A DNA stretch of 25,000 nucleotides from Candidatus Tectimicrobiota bacterium (lineage in GTDB: Bacteria; Tectomicrobia; Entotheonellia; Entotheonellales; Entotheonellaceae), in contig BPKO01000002.1 in assembly GCA_026005175.1 (NCBI GenBank), positions 1-25,000 on the forward strand, read 5' to 3'. Made by a program: the position numbers and the translations under genes. Positions 16,525 to 23,591 of the stretch are shown in pieces (the first letter of the stretch is position 1; each line of letters opens with the position of its first letter). Under the pieces are notes generated by a model. It was not told where the DNA came from and did not search any database. It saw only the letters and a program-made list of their open reading frames with translations.

Positions 16525-16551
16525 GCCGCCGGGGCACGGTGCCCCGGCGGC
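16525..16551 (-). terminator. 27-base perfect inverted repeat after the suf/hydrolase operon
   Basis: GCCGCCGGGGCAC and its complement GTGCCCCGGCGGC are separated by a single base. The repeat lies 6 bases after the stop of the hydrolase gene. The stem is very stable but no T run follows, so it may act as an mRNA 3' end or a weak terminator. Confidence 0.55.
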
Positions 16552-16557
16552 GGGCCT

Positions 16558-17280
16558 TTAGGCCCCCTTGAGGTAGGTGGCAAACCAGGCCAGCGTCTTT
16601 TGCCAGGCGTCGGCTGCGGCCTGGGGGTGGTAGCTGGCGCGCTCGTCGCAGTTAAAGCCGTGGTCGGCGCCCTCGTAGATGTGGAACTGATAAGTCTTGC
16701 CCGCTTGCTTGAGCGCCGCTTCGATGTTGCGCACGTCTTCCACCGAGGGGTTTTGGTCCAGTGCGCCAAACAGCCCCAGGATGGGGCACTGGATGCCCGC
16801 GGTGCGCTCGATCGGCGCTGGGCCCTCGCCAAAGGGGACAAAAATGCGGCCGCCGTAGTAGACCACCGCTGCCGCCAGGGCAGGATTGACGCAGGCCATC
16901 AGGTAGCTGATGCGGCCCCCCACGCAGTAGCCCACAATGCCGATTTTGTCGGTCACCTGCGGGTTTTGCTGCAAGTACGCAATCGCCGCGTTGCAGTCTT
17001 TGATGATCTCGTCGTCGCGGAGGCGCCCCATCACCTCGCGCACCCGAGGGTCGCCATACGGCAGGACCACGTCGGGGCCCTGGCGGTGGTAAAGATCGGG
17101 GCAGACGGCCACGTAGCCCTCCCGGGCAAAGCGGTCGGTGACGCGCTGCATGTGGCCGTTGACGCCAAAGGCTTCCATGATCACCACCACGCCGGGGTGA
17201 GGGCCGGCCACGTCCGGCATGCTGACGTAAGCGCGCATCGGCTGGCCGTCGACGTGAAGGGTTTCCCAGTGTGCTGCCAT
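16558..17280 (-). CDS. Dienelactone hydrolase family protein
   Basis: This alpha/beta hydrolase of 240 residues belongs to the carboxymethylenebutenolidase family, which opens lactone or ester bonds. The triad is visible: Cys119 in GIVGYCVGGR, Asp175 in FGALDQNPS and His207 in GADHGFN. Glu36 in IMEAFGVN is the residue that normally holds the Cys in its resting state. The start is ATG 17280, where AAGGAG lies 6 bases upstream; an upstream in-frame ATG (17304) overlaps the sufU stop and is less likely. It is the last gene of the Rrf2-sufS-sufU unit, 23 bases after sufU. No other aromatic-degradation genes stand beside it, so the substrate is open. Confidence 0.9.
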   Translation of the reverse strand: MAAHWETLHVDGQPMRAYVSMPDVAGPHPGVVVIMEAFGVNGHMQRVTDRFAREGYVAVCPDLYHRQGPDVVLPYGDPRVREVMGRLRDDEIIKDCNAAIAYLQQNPQVTDKIGIVGYCVGGRISYLMACVNPALAAAVVYYGGRIFVPFGEGPAPIERTAGIQCPILGLFGALDQNPSVEDVRNIEAALKQAGKTYQFHIYEGADHGFNCDERASYHPQAAADAWQKTLAWFATYLKGA

Positions 17281-17303
17281 GGCCTCTCCTTTTCCTGAAG
17301 TCA

Positions 17304-17711
17304 TCACTCGCCGTTGCGCTCGGCTTCCACCTGGCGCCCCTCGTAAAGGCAGATGGCCTTCTCCAGGGCGCGCAGGGGGAGCATGGCGCACTTGACCCGC
17401 ATGGTGGTGAGCGGGATACCGATGAGCCGGAGCATCTCCTCGCGGCCCAGTTTTTTCACTTCCTGCAGCGGCTTGCCCTCGATTTCTTCCATGAGCATAG
17501 AGGCGGCGGCCATGCTGATGACGCAGCCCTTGCCGTCGAAGCGCACTTCCGCCAGGCGCCCCTGCGCGTCGAGGCGCGCCTGCACGCACACCTCGTCGCC
17601 GCACAGCGGGTTGTAGTCGCGGTACTCCAGCGTCGGGTTGTCGAGCCGCCCGCGACAGTGCGGGTTTTCGTAGTGGTCGAGGATGTTCTCCTGGTAAAGG
17701 TTATAACTCAT
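17304..17711 (-). CDS. sufU: SufU/IscU-type Fe-S cluster scaffold or sulfur acceptor
   Basis: The protein has 135 residues and accepts sulfur from the cysteine desulfurase for iron-sulfur cluster assembly in the cytoplasm. The three ligand Cys are C37 in NPLCGDE (with Asp39), C63 in GKGCVISMAAASML and C108 in RVKCAMLPL. GxGCxIS with SxML is the pattern of the SufU branch. The ATG overlaps the sufS stop by 4 bases, so the two are translationally coupled. SufBCD is not in the window and must be elsewhere. Confidence 0.92.
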   Translation of the reverse strand: MSYNLYQENILDHYENPHCRGRLDNPTLEYRDYNPLCGDEVCVQARLDAQGRLAEVRFDGKGCVISMAAASMLMEEIEGKPLQEVKKLGREEMLRLIGIPLTTMRVKCAMLPLRALEKAICLYEGRQVEAERNGE

Positions 17712-18961
17712 CGGTGCAAGAGCCTCCTGGCTTCGCCTATGGCTTCGATGAGGACGTCGATTTCCTCCACCGTATTATACACATAAAAGCTGGCGCGGCA
17801 GGTGCCGTTGACGCCAAGAATGCGCATCAGCGGCATGGCACAGTGGTGGCCGCCGCGGATGGCCACACCGTGCTGGTCGAGAATCGAGGCCATGTCGTGC
17901 GGGTGAATGCCTTTGAGGTTAAACGAGACCACGCCGCCGCGCGCTTCGGCTTCCGGGCCGTAAATTTCCAGGTCTTTGATGAGGCGCATCTGCTCAAGGG
18001 CGTAGCGGACCAGGGCCTGCTCGTGGGCGTGCACGGCCTGCATGCCCAGCTTTTGCAAGTACTCCACCGCCACCCCCAGGCCGATGCCCGGGGCGATGGG
18101 GGCAGTGCCGGCTTCGAACTTCCAGGGCAGGTCGTTCCAGCGCGCCCCTTCCAGGGTGACCTCGCTGATCATGTCCCCGCCGTAGAGAAACGGCTCCATG
18201 GCCTCCAGCAGGCGGCGCTTGCCGTAAAGCACGCCGATGCCGGTGGGGCCGAGCATCTTGTGGCCCGAGAAGGCATAAAAATCGCAGTCCAGGGCACGCA
18301 CGTCCACCGCCATGTGCGGGACGCTCTGCGCCCCGTCGACGCAGATCAGGGCCCCCTGGGCATGGGCCAGCTTGGCCAGCTCCTGCACCGGGTTGACGGT
18401 GCCCAGCACGTTCGAGACGTGGGTCACGGAGACCATGCGGGTGCGGGGGCCGATGAGCTGTGCCGCGTGGTCGAGGTCGAGCTTGCCCTGGGCGTCGATG
18501 CGGATGTAGCGCACCTGCGCGCCGGTGCGCTTGGCGATCTGCTGCCAGGGCACCAGGTTGCTGTGGTGCTCCATCTCGCTGAGCACCACCTCGTCGCCGG
18601 GGCGCAGCTCGCGCAAGCCCCAGGCATAGGCCACCAGGTTGAGGGCTTCGGTGGTGTTCTTGGTAAAGATGACTTCTTCGAAGTCGGCGTTGATAAAGCG
18701 CGCCACGCGCTCGTGCGCCTGCTCGTAGGCCAGCGTTGCCTCTTCGCTCAGCACGTACACGCCACGGTGGATGTTGGCGTGCGAGGTCTTGTAGTAGTTG
18801 CTGATCGCCTCGATCACCGCCAGCGGCTTTTGCGACGAGGCGGCGCTGTCCAAGTAGACCAGGGGGCGGCCGTGGATGCGCCGCTCCAGAATGGGGAAGT
18901 CGCGGCGGATGGCTGCTACGTCGAGGGGGGTTGACATACGGGAAACGGATGGCTGCGACAT
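17708..18961 (-). CDS. sufS: SufS-type cysteine desulfurase
   Basis: A PLP enzyme of 417 residues that takes sulfur from cysteine as a persulfide and leaves alanine. The Schiff-base Lys235 is in FSGHKMLGPTGIG, the catalytic Cys374 in RGGHHCAMPLM, and PLP contacts include EHHSNLVPW and DGAQSVPH. The short Cys loop and RGGHHC form are those of group II (SufS/CsdA) enzymes. ATG 18961 follows AGAAGGA at suitable spacing. A second ATG (18937) has no ribosome site. It lies 16 bases after the Rrf2 gene and overlaps sufU, which makes a regulator-desulfurase-scaffold operon. Confidence 0.95.
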   Translation of the reverse strand: MSQPSVSRMSTPLDVAAIRRDFPILERRIHGRPLVYLDSAASSQKPLAVIEAISNYYKTSHANIHRGVYVLSEEATLAYEQAHERVARFINADFEEVIFTKNTTEALNLVAYAWGLRELRPGDEVVLSEMEHHSNLVPWQQIAKRTGAQVRYIRIDAQGKLDLDHAAQLIGPRTRMVSVTHVSNVLGTVNPVQELAKLAHAQGALICVDGAQSVPHMAVDVRALDCDFYAFSGHKMLGPTGIGVLYGKRRLLEAMEPFLYGGDMISEVTLEGARWNDLPWKFEAGTAPIAPGIGLGVAVEYLQKLGMQAVHAHEQALVRYALEQMRLIKDLEIYGPEAEARGGVVSFNLKGIHPHDMASILDQHGVAIRGGHHCAMPLMRILGVNGTCRASFYVYNTVEEIDVLIEAIGEARRLLHR

Positions 18962-18977
18962 ACGCGCTTCCTTCTCG

Positions 18978-19448
18978 TTACGCGGGTGGGGCGGTCCCCG
19001 CAGGGGATGGCGAAGCGAGCCACTGCACGCGCTTGCTGCCGTCGCGCAGGCGGGCGGCGAGGTCGGCCAGGGTAATGCGGCGCAGCGCCGCGCGCATGTG
19101 GGCTTCCACTTCCTGGAACGCCGAGCCGATGACGCACTGCGGCCCGGGCTCGCACTGGCCGTGGGCGCTCATGCACTGGTAAAGAAGCGTCTGGCCTTCG
19201 ACCGCCTGCACCACCTCCTGAAGCGAAATGGCCTCAGGCGGCAGCGCCAGGCTGTAGCCGCCTTTGGTGCCGCGGTAAGACACCACCAGGCCGCTGCGGG
19301 CCAGGGTCTGAAAGACCTTGCGCAGCGAGGGCTCAGAGACGCGCAGCGCCCGCGCCACTTCTGGCAGCATCACCACCGCGTCCTGCGGATGCAGGGCCAA
19401 AAAGAGCAGCCCGTGCAGGGCGTACTCGGTGCTCAAGGAAAAACGCAT
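18978..19448 (-). CDS. Rrf2-family Fe-S-sensing transcription regulator (IscR-like)
   Basis: A winged-helix repressor of 156 residues. The N-terminus MRFSLSTEYALHGLLFLA and the wing SYRGTKGGYSLA are characteristic. Three Cys at 92, 99 and 105 sit where IscR holds its [2Fe-2S] cluster (92, 98 and 104 in E. coli). It should therefore report on Fe-S supply and control the sufS-sufU genes that follow. A long inverted repeat between its promoter and start codon is a likely operator. The C-terminal 20 residues are an Ala/Pro tail. Whether it acts more like IscR or another Rrf2 type such as NsrR cannot be settled, but the location favours Fe-S control. Confidence 0.92.
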   Translation of the reverse strand: MRFSLSTEYALHGLLFLALHPQDAVVMLPEVARALRVSEPSLRKVFQTLARSGLVVSYRGTKGGYSLALPPEAISLQEVVQAVEGQTLLYQCMSAHGQCEPGPQCVIGSAFQEVEAHMRAALRRITLADLAARLRDGSKRVQWLASPSPAGTAPPA

Positions 19449-19452
19449 GGTT

Positions 19453-19490
19453 GTGCCTTAATCTAGACAATTCGATTCCACTTTAGGCAC
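19453..19490. promoter_or_regulatory. Inverted-repeat operator candidate for the Rrf2 regulator
   Basis: The outer arms GTGCCTTAA (19453-19461) and TTTAGGCAC (19482-19490) match with one mismatch. The span of 38 bases is AT-rich for this genome and covers the end of the -10 element and the transcription start. Its place suits autoregulation by the Rrf2 protein; the sequence is not a clear IscR type-1 box. Confidence 0.5.
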
Positions 19491-19518
19491 ATTACCGCAT
19501 CCGGCCAGCGCCTGTCAA
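19489..19518 (-). promoter_or_regulatory. Sigma-70 promoter of the Rrf2-suf operon
   Basis: On the minus strand: TTGACA (19513-19518), 18-base spacer, TAATGT (19489-19494). It lies between the cytochrome stop and the Rrf2 start. Confidence 0.75.
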
Positions 19519-19531
19519 ACTTGGGCTGGCC

Positions 19532-20698
19532 TCAAGGGGTGTCGAGGGGGCGGCCGCAGCCGGGGCAGAAGCGGTAAGCCGGGAGGAGGCGGCGGCCGCA
19601 CTGGGCGCAGAAGTTGGGCCTGGCGGGGGGAGGCGGCGGGGCGGCGGCGGCCGGGCGCTGGCGAGGGGCGCGCCGCCACAGCCAGGCCCCGCCGGCCAGC
19701 AGCACCGCGGCCAGCCCCAGGGTGGCAAAGGCAAGCAGGGTGTAGTCTGTGTAAGGGGTGGCAGGCAGGGGCGCCGCCAGGGAAGGCGCGCTCCTGGGCA
19801 CCGAGGGGGTAGGGTCGGTTTTCACGTAGCGGACGCGGAAGGTGAGGGGCGCCTGCACGTCCTGGTACAGGAACCGGTGGTAAGTAAAGCCGCGCTCGTC
19901 ACGGCTGCGCACCATGGCTGGCGGCTCGGTGGCAAAGTCGCGAGCGGCCAGGGGCTGCTGGATGTCCACTTCCAGGTGGGCGATGGGGTAAGAAAGGGCC
20001 AGGGTGTACGCAAACTGCTTTTCGGCTTGTCCCGCCGCAAACGGCTCGTAGTACCACTCCACGAAAAAGCGCGGCGCCGGCAGGCTCAGCACCAGGGTAT
20101 CGGTCTTTTCGCCGCGCCGCACCTCGTGCGGCTGCAGCAGCAGCTCGCCAGCAGGAGAAATCATGCCGGCGCCGATGAGCTCGGCACCGCGGGGCAAGGG
20201 CAGGGCAAGGCGGGTGGGCAGGGCGGTGGCCGGCGCCACTTCGCCGCGCAGCATCACCAGCACGCGCGGGTCGTCGTACTCGGGCCAGATCGACAGGCGC
20301 AGGCGGGTAAGGGAGAGGGCTGCTGCGGGGGCGGCAGGCGCCGCCGCGGCCAGGGTGCGCACGTAAGCCACCAGGTCCTGCAGCTGGGCCTCGCTGAGCC
20401 GGTCGCCAAAGGCCGGCATCGCCCCGCGGCCCTCGCGGAGGGCGGCCAGGAGCTGGGCATCGGTACGCGCCGCCAAGTACGCGGCATCTGCCAAGTTGGG
20501 CGGGGGAGAGGGCAGCGCCGCGGCCAGGCGCCCGCCACGCCCGTCGGCGCCGTGGCACGAAACGCACAGGCGCTGGTAAAGCGCCTTGCCCGCCTGCGGA
20601 TCCCCCGCTGCCAGCGCCAGCCCCTGCACGAGCAACACCAGAAAAAGGGGACAGGCTACTTTTTTACTAGCCGTTGAGAAAAAGTAGCCTGTCCCCAT
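19532..20698 (-). CDS. Exported cytochrome c with membrane anchor and C-terminal zinc ribbon
   Basis: The protein has 388 residues. A signal sequence leads to a class I cytochrome c domain: heme motif CVSCH (45-49) and the axial-Met loop GRGAMPAFGD (Met94). A beta-rich periplasmic domain of about 190 residues follows that I cannot name. Then come one transmembrane helix (about 319-341), a Pro-rich linker and a four-Cys zinc ribbon (C364, C367, C378, C381) that should face the cytoplasm. Combining a periplasmic heme with a cytoplasmic zinc ribbon is unusual. AAGGAGG lies 6 bases before the ATG. Codons 1-18 come from a palindromic repeat (20647-20696), which now supplies the n-region of the signal peptide. 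Electron transfer or redox sensing are both possible. Confidence 0.85.
   Translation of the reverse strand: MGTGYFFSTASKKVACPLFLVLLVQGLALAAGDPQAGKALYQRLCVSCHGADGRGGRLAAALPSPPPNLADAAYLAARTDAQLLAALREGRGAMPAFGDRLSEAQLQDLVAYVRTLAAAAPAAPAAALSLTRLRLSIWPEYDDPRVLVMLRGEVAPATALPTRLALPLPRGAELIGAGMISPAGELLLQPHEVRRGEKTDTLVLSLPAPRFFVEWYYEPFAAGQAEKQFAYTLALSYPIAHLEVDIQQPLAARDFATEPPAMVRSRDERGFTYHRFLYQDVQAPLTFRVRYVKTDPTPSVPRSAPSLAAPLPATPYTDYTLLAFATLGLAAVLLAGGAWLWRRAPRQRPAAAAPPPPPARPNFCAQCGRRLLPAYRFCPGCGRPLDTP
20647..20696. repeat. Palindromic repeat with 18-bp arms inside the cytochrome signal-peptide codons
   Basis: Arm GGGGACAGGCTACTTTTT (20647-20664) and its exact complement (20679-20696) flank a 14-base loop. 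The flanks extend the pairing after one mismatch. Arms of this kind look like dispersed REP/MITE-type elements. It is the only copy in the window. Confidence 0.85.
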
Positions 20699-20715
20699 TT
20701 CCTGCCTCCTTAAGG

Positions 20716-20744
20716 AGTGTAGGCGCTTTGCGCCTGGGTGGCAA
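20716..20744 (-). promoter_or_regulatory. Possible sigma-70 promoter of the cytochrome gene
   Basis: On the minus strand: TTGCCA, 17-base spacer, TACACT. The spacer holds a GGCGC-TTT-GCGCC palindrome (20722-20734). The predicted start would fall very close to the ribosome site, which weakens the call. Confidence 0.35.
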
Positions 20745-20820
20745 GGGTGGCTGGATCGGTGCGGGGCGATGCGGTATGGTAAAGGCCAACGGGATCTTGC
20801 TTGACGTGGAGAGCGCGCGC

Positions 20821-21570
20821 ATGTGTCTGCTGATGGTGATTCACCGCTACGTCCGGGACTACCCGCTGGTGCTGGCGGCCAACCGCGACGAGTACTACGA
20901 CCGCCCGGCGCAGGGGCCGCAGCGGCTAGCCACCGCCCCGGCGGTGTGGGGCGGGCGCGACTTGCGAGCCGGCGGCACTTGGCTGGGCGTCAACGCCCAC
21001 GGCCTCGTGGTGGGCCTCACCAACCGGCGCCTGCAGCCGGAGCAGGAAAACGACCCGCGGCGGCGGTCGCGCGGGCTCCTGTGCCTGGAGGCGCTGCGCT
21101 GCCGCAGCGCCGCAGAGGCTGCCGCTTGGCTGGCGCAGCAGCCGCCGGACCAGTACAACCCGTGTAACTTGATGCTGGTCGACGCGCACCAGGCCTTCTG
21201 GGTGGCGTACGAAGGCAAAGCAACGGTCCAGGCGCTGGCTCCCGGCGTGCACTTGCTGGCCAACGGCAACCTCAACGACGTCACCACGGCGCGCATCCAG
21301 CGGGCGCGCCACCTGCTGCAGCGGCTGGCGCCGGCGCCGCTGGCGGCGGTGCTGCCGCTGCTGGAGGCGATTTGCCGCGACCACGAAGCGGCCGCGCAGG
21401 AGCACGACACCATCTGCCTGCACCGCGCCGGCGGCAAGTACGGCACCGTCTCTTCCACCATCCTGGCGGTGGCGCCCGGGCTGCGGCACAGTGTGTACCG
21501 CTATGCTGCCGGCCCGCCCTGCCGCGCGCCCTATCAAGACTACTCGTCGCTCTTTGCCGACGCGCCATGA
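20821..21570 (+). CDS. TANGO2/NRDE-family protein
   Basis: The protein has 249 residues. The start MCLLMVIH is typical of the family and puts Cys at position 2, like Ntn-hydrolase-related proteins. NRDEYYDRPA, the signature that names the NRDE family, follows at about residues 25-34. GGTWLGVNAHGLVVGLTNR, LANGNLND and the late KYGTVSSTILAV stretch also fit. The open frame extends upstream to 20674, but the homologous part begins at ATG 20821, with GGAGAG 8 bases before it. The molecular role of this family is not settled; it has been linked to lipid and heme handling in eukaryotes. The gene overlaps the potassium channel gene by 4 bases (ATGA). A weak promoter-like TATGGT lies at 20775-20780. 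Confidence 0.9.
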   Translation: MCLLMVIHRYVRDYPLVLAANRDEYYDRPAQGPQRLATAPAVWGGRDLRAGGTWLGVNAHGLVVGLTNRRLQPEQENDPRRRSRGLLCLEALRCRSAAEAAAWLAQQPPDQYNPCNLMLVDAHQAFWVAYEGKATVQALAPGVHLLANGNLNDVTTARIQRARHLLQRLAPAPLAAVLPLLEAICRDHEAAAQEHDTICLHRAGGKYGTVSSTILAVAPGLRHSVYRYAAGPPCRAPYQDYSSLFADAP

Positions 21571-22640
21571 AGTCGCAGGCTTTCCCCTGGCAAAGGGTGC
21601 CGCCGCTGCTTCGCCGCCTTTTCCCTGCCGGCCGCTTCCGCTGGCGGCCGCGCCTGTCGCTGGGCCGCTACCGGGTGGCGCTGGCCCTCCTGGGTGCCCT
21701 GGTGGTCTTGGGAGCCCTGGGGTATCACCTCCTCGAAGGCATGAGCGCCCTCGATGCCCTCTACATGACGGTGATCACCCTTTCCACCGTGGGGTTTGGC
21801 GAGGTAGTGCCGCTTTCCCCGCCGGGGAGGGTGTTCACCATTGGCCTCATCATCCTTGGCGTGGGCGCCGTGGCCTGGGCGGCCACCAGCCTGGCGGAGG
21901 TCTTCTTTGCCGAGCAGCTCCATCACGCGCTGTGGAGGTACCGCATGCAGCACGCCATCGACCGCCTTTCTGGCCACTACATTATCTGTGGCTACGGGCG
22001 CATGGGCCAGCAGATCGGCCTCGAGCTGCAACGCCGCGGCCTGCCCTTTGTGGTCATCGATCGCGACGAGGGCGTGCTCGAAGCGCTGCAGGCCAGTGGG
22101 GTCTTGCACGTGCAGGGCGATGCCACCCTTGACCGTACCTTGCTCGCTGCCGGCGTGCAGCGGGCCAAGGGGTTGGCCACGGCCCTCACCAGCGATGCCG
22201 ACAACGCCCTGGTGATCATCAGCGCCAAGGGACTGAACCCGCTCCTGCAGGTGGTGGCCAGGGCCTCGAGCCAGGAAGTGGAGGGCAAGTTTTTGCGCGC
22301 CGGTGCCGACCGCGTGGTGACGCCCTACACCATAGGAGGGCAGCGCATGGCGCTGAGCCTGCTGCAGCCGGCGGTGAACGACTTTTTGACCTCGGTGGTC
22401 TTTGACGCTGCCAAGCAGACGGAGCTGGGAGAGCTGGTGGTGCAGCCCCACTCCCCCTTTGCCGGCCGTAGCCTGCGCCAGTCGCGCCTGCGCGAGGAGT
22501 GGGGGGCGATTGTGGTGGCCATCAAGCGCGCCGACGGCGAGCTGCTCCTCAGTCCCGGCGCGGATACGGTGCTGAAGCCGGGTGACCAGGTGATCGTGGT
22601 GGCCGAAGTGAAGCGCCTGCGGGCCTTGCAGGCGCTGTAA
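21567..22640 (+). CDS. Two-helix potassium channel with RCK (TrkA-N/TrkA-C) domains
   Basis: The protein has 357 residues. Helix 1 (about 36-56) and helix 2 (about 90-112) flank a pore loop. Its filter is TVGFGE (74-79) where TVGYGD is usual; Phe for Tyr still occurs in K+-selective channels, and Glu replaces Asp at the mouth. The cytoplasmic RCK domain begins HYIICGYGRMGQQIG with a GxGxxG nucleotide-binding loop and an acidic end in VVIDRD. The TrkA-C part holds the last 90 residues. Such channels are tetramers gated by ligands bound to RCK. The ATG overlaps the TANGO2 stop and there is no separate ribosome site, so translation is coupled. Confidence 0.93.
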   Translation: MKSQAFPWQRVPPLLRRLFPAGRFRWRPRLSLGRYRVALALLGALVVLGALGYHLLEGMSALDALYMTVITLSTVGFGEVVPLSPPGRVFTIGLIILGVGAVAWAATSLAEVFFAEQLHHALWRYRMQHAIDRLSGHYIICGYGRMGQQIGLELQRRGLPFVVIDRDEGVLEALQASGVLHVQGDATLDRTLLAAGVQRAKGLATALTSDADNALVIISAKGLNPLLQVVARASSQEVEGKFLRAGADRVVTPYTIGGQRMALSLLQPAVNDFLTSVVFDAAKQTELGELVVQPHSPFAGRSLRQSRLREEWGAIVVAIKRADGELLLSPGADTVLKPGDQVIVVAEVKRLRALQAL

Positions 22641-22655
22641 AGTGCGAGCGCTGTC

Positions 22656-22684
22656 TTGTCATGCCGGGGCGGGGGTGGTATAGT
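22656..22684 (+). promoter_or_regulatory. Sigma-70 promoter of the hydrolase-thiolase-DUF35 operon
   Basis: TTGTCA (22656-22661), 17-base spacer, TATAGT (22679-22684). Transcription would begin near 22691, about 44 bases before the ATG at 22735. Confidence 0.75.
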
Positions 22685-22734
22685 GGCCTGACGCCGCGAC
22701 GGACAGAGGGCCGCATGCGAGCAAGGGGAGAGCG

Positions 22735-23544
22735 ATGCCAACCACGTACTACTACGTCGACGGAGTGGCCATCCATACGTACTACACCGGGACCACCATC
22801 TTGCCCGGCACGCCGCTGCCCAAGGAAAAAGGGCAGGCGGTGCTCTTCGTGCACGGCGCCGGGGGCAACGGCCACGTGTGGGTGGAGATCATGGCGCAGC
22901 TGGCCACCGCGCACAGCCCGGTGGCCATCGACTTGCCGGCGCACGGCCGCTCTGGAGGCCTGCTGGCCGCCGAAAGCATTGAAGCCTATTGTGACATAGT
23001 TGACAAATTTATCGAAGTGACACAATTCAAACCTTTTGTTTTCGTGGGGCACTCGATGGGCGGCGCCATTGCCCAGGTTTACGCCCTGCGGCATCCGGAG
23101 AAGCTCAGAGGGCTGGTGCTCAGCAGTACGGGCGCGCGCCTGCGGGTGCTGCCGGAGACCCTGGCCCTGTGGAAAGACGCCGCCATGGGGCGGCCGGTCA
23201 ACGTCTATACGCGGGTGGCATACAGCGACAAGACGCCGATGGAGGTGGTGCGCCGGGGGTGGATGGAGCAGCGCAAGACCGACCCGCGGGTGCGCCTGGG
23301 CGACCTGCTGGCCTGCGATCGCTTTGACTACATGGAAGCCATCAAGGCGATCCGGGTGCCCACGCTGGTGCTGTGCGGCACCGACGACGTGGTCACCCCG
23401 CCCAAGTACGCCGAGTACCTGCAGCGGCAGATTCCCGGGGCGCAGCTGGTGATGATTCCCGATGCCGGCCACATCACGTACTTGGAGCAGCCGCAGGCGG
23501 TGACCAAAGCCATTGCCGACTTTCTGGCGCAGCTTGCGGCGTAG
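22735..23544 (+). CDS. Alpha/beta hydrolase
   Basis: The protein has 269 residues. The oxyanion segment is HGAGGNGHVW (40-49), the nucleophile Ser107 lies in GHSMGG, the acid is in GTDDVV (217-218) and His246 is in DAGHITYLEQP. AAGGGGAG lies 4 bases before the ATG. Residues 81-103 (about 22975-23043) are written in AT-rich codons (tat, tgt, ata, aaa, ttt, aca, caa) unlike the rest of this GC-rich gene, though the protein stays family-like. The gene is followed by the thiolase-like and DUF35 genes in the same direction, 47 and 2 bases apart. An ester, thioester or C-C bond hydrolase in acyl-CoA or aromatic/steroid-type catabolism is likely; the substrate is not predictable. Confidence 0.9.
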   Translation: MPTTYYYVDGVAIHTYYTGTTILPGTPLPKEKGQAVLFVHGAGGNGHVWVEIMAQLATAHSPVAIDLPAHGRSGGLLAAESIEAYCDIVDKFIEVTQFKPFVFVGHSMGGAIAQVYALRHPEKLRGLVLSSTGARLRVLPETLALWKDAAMGRPVNVYTRVAYSDKTPMEVVRRGWMEQRKTDPRVRLGDLLACDRFDYMEAIKAIRVPTLVLCGTDDVVTPPKYAEYLQRQIPGAQLVMIPDAGHITYLEQPQAVTKAIADFLAQLAA

Positions 23545-23591
23545 CGCTTGGGCTTCCTGGAGCGACCTGCCGAGCAAGAAAGGGGAGGGCG

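Noticed and set aside
16466-16537. Longer murJ start at GTG 16537
   Set aside because: It starts within the 27-base inverted repeat that ends the preceding operon; ATG 16465 has a ribosome site.
20674-20820. Upstream extension of the TANGO2 open frame
   Set aside because: Family similarity begins at ATG 20821, where a ribosome site is present. The extension runs over the cytochrome start and the palindrome on the other strand.
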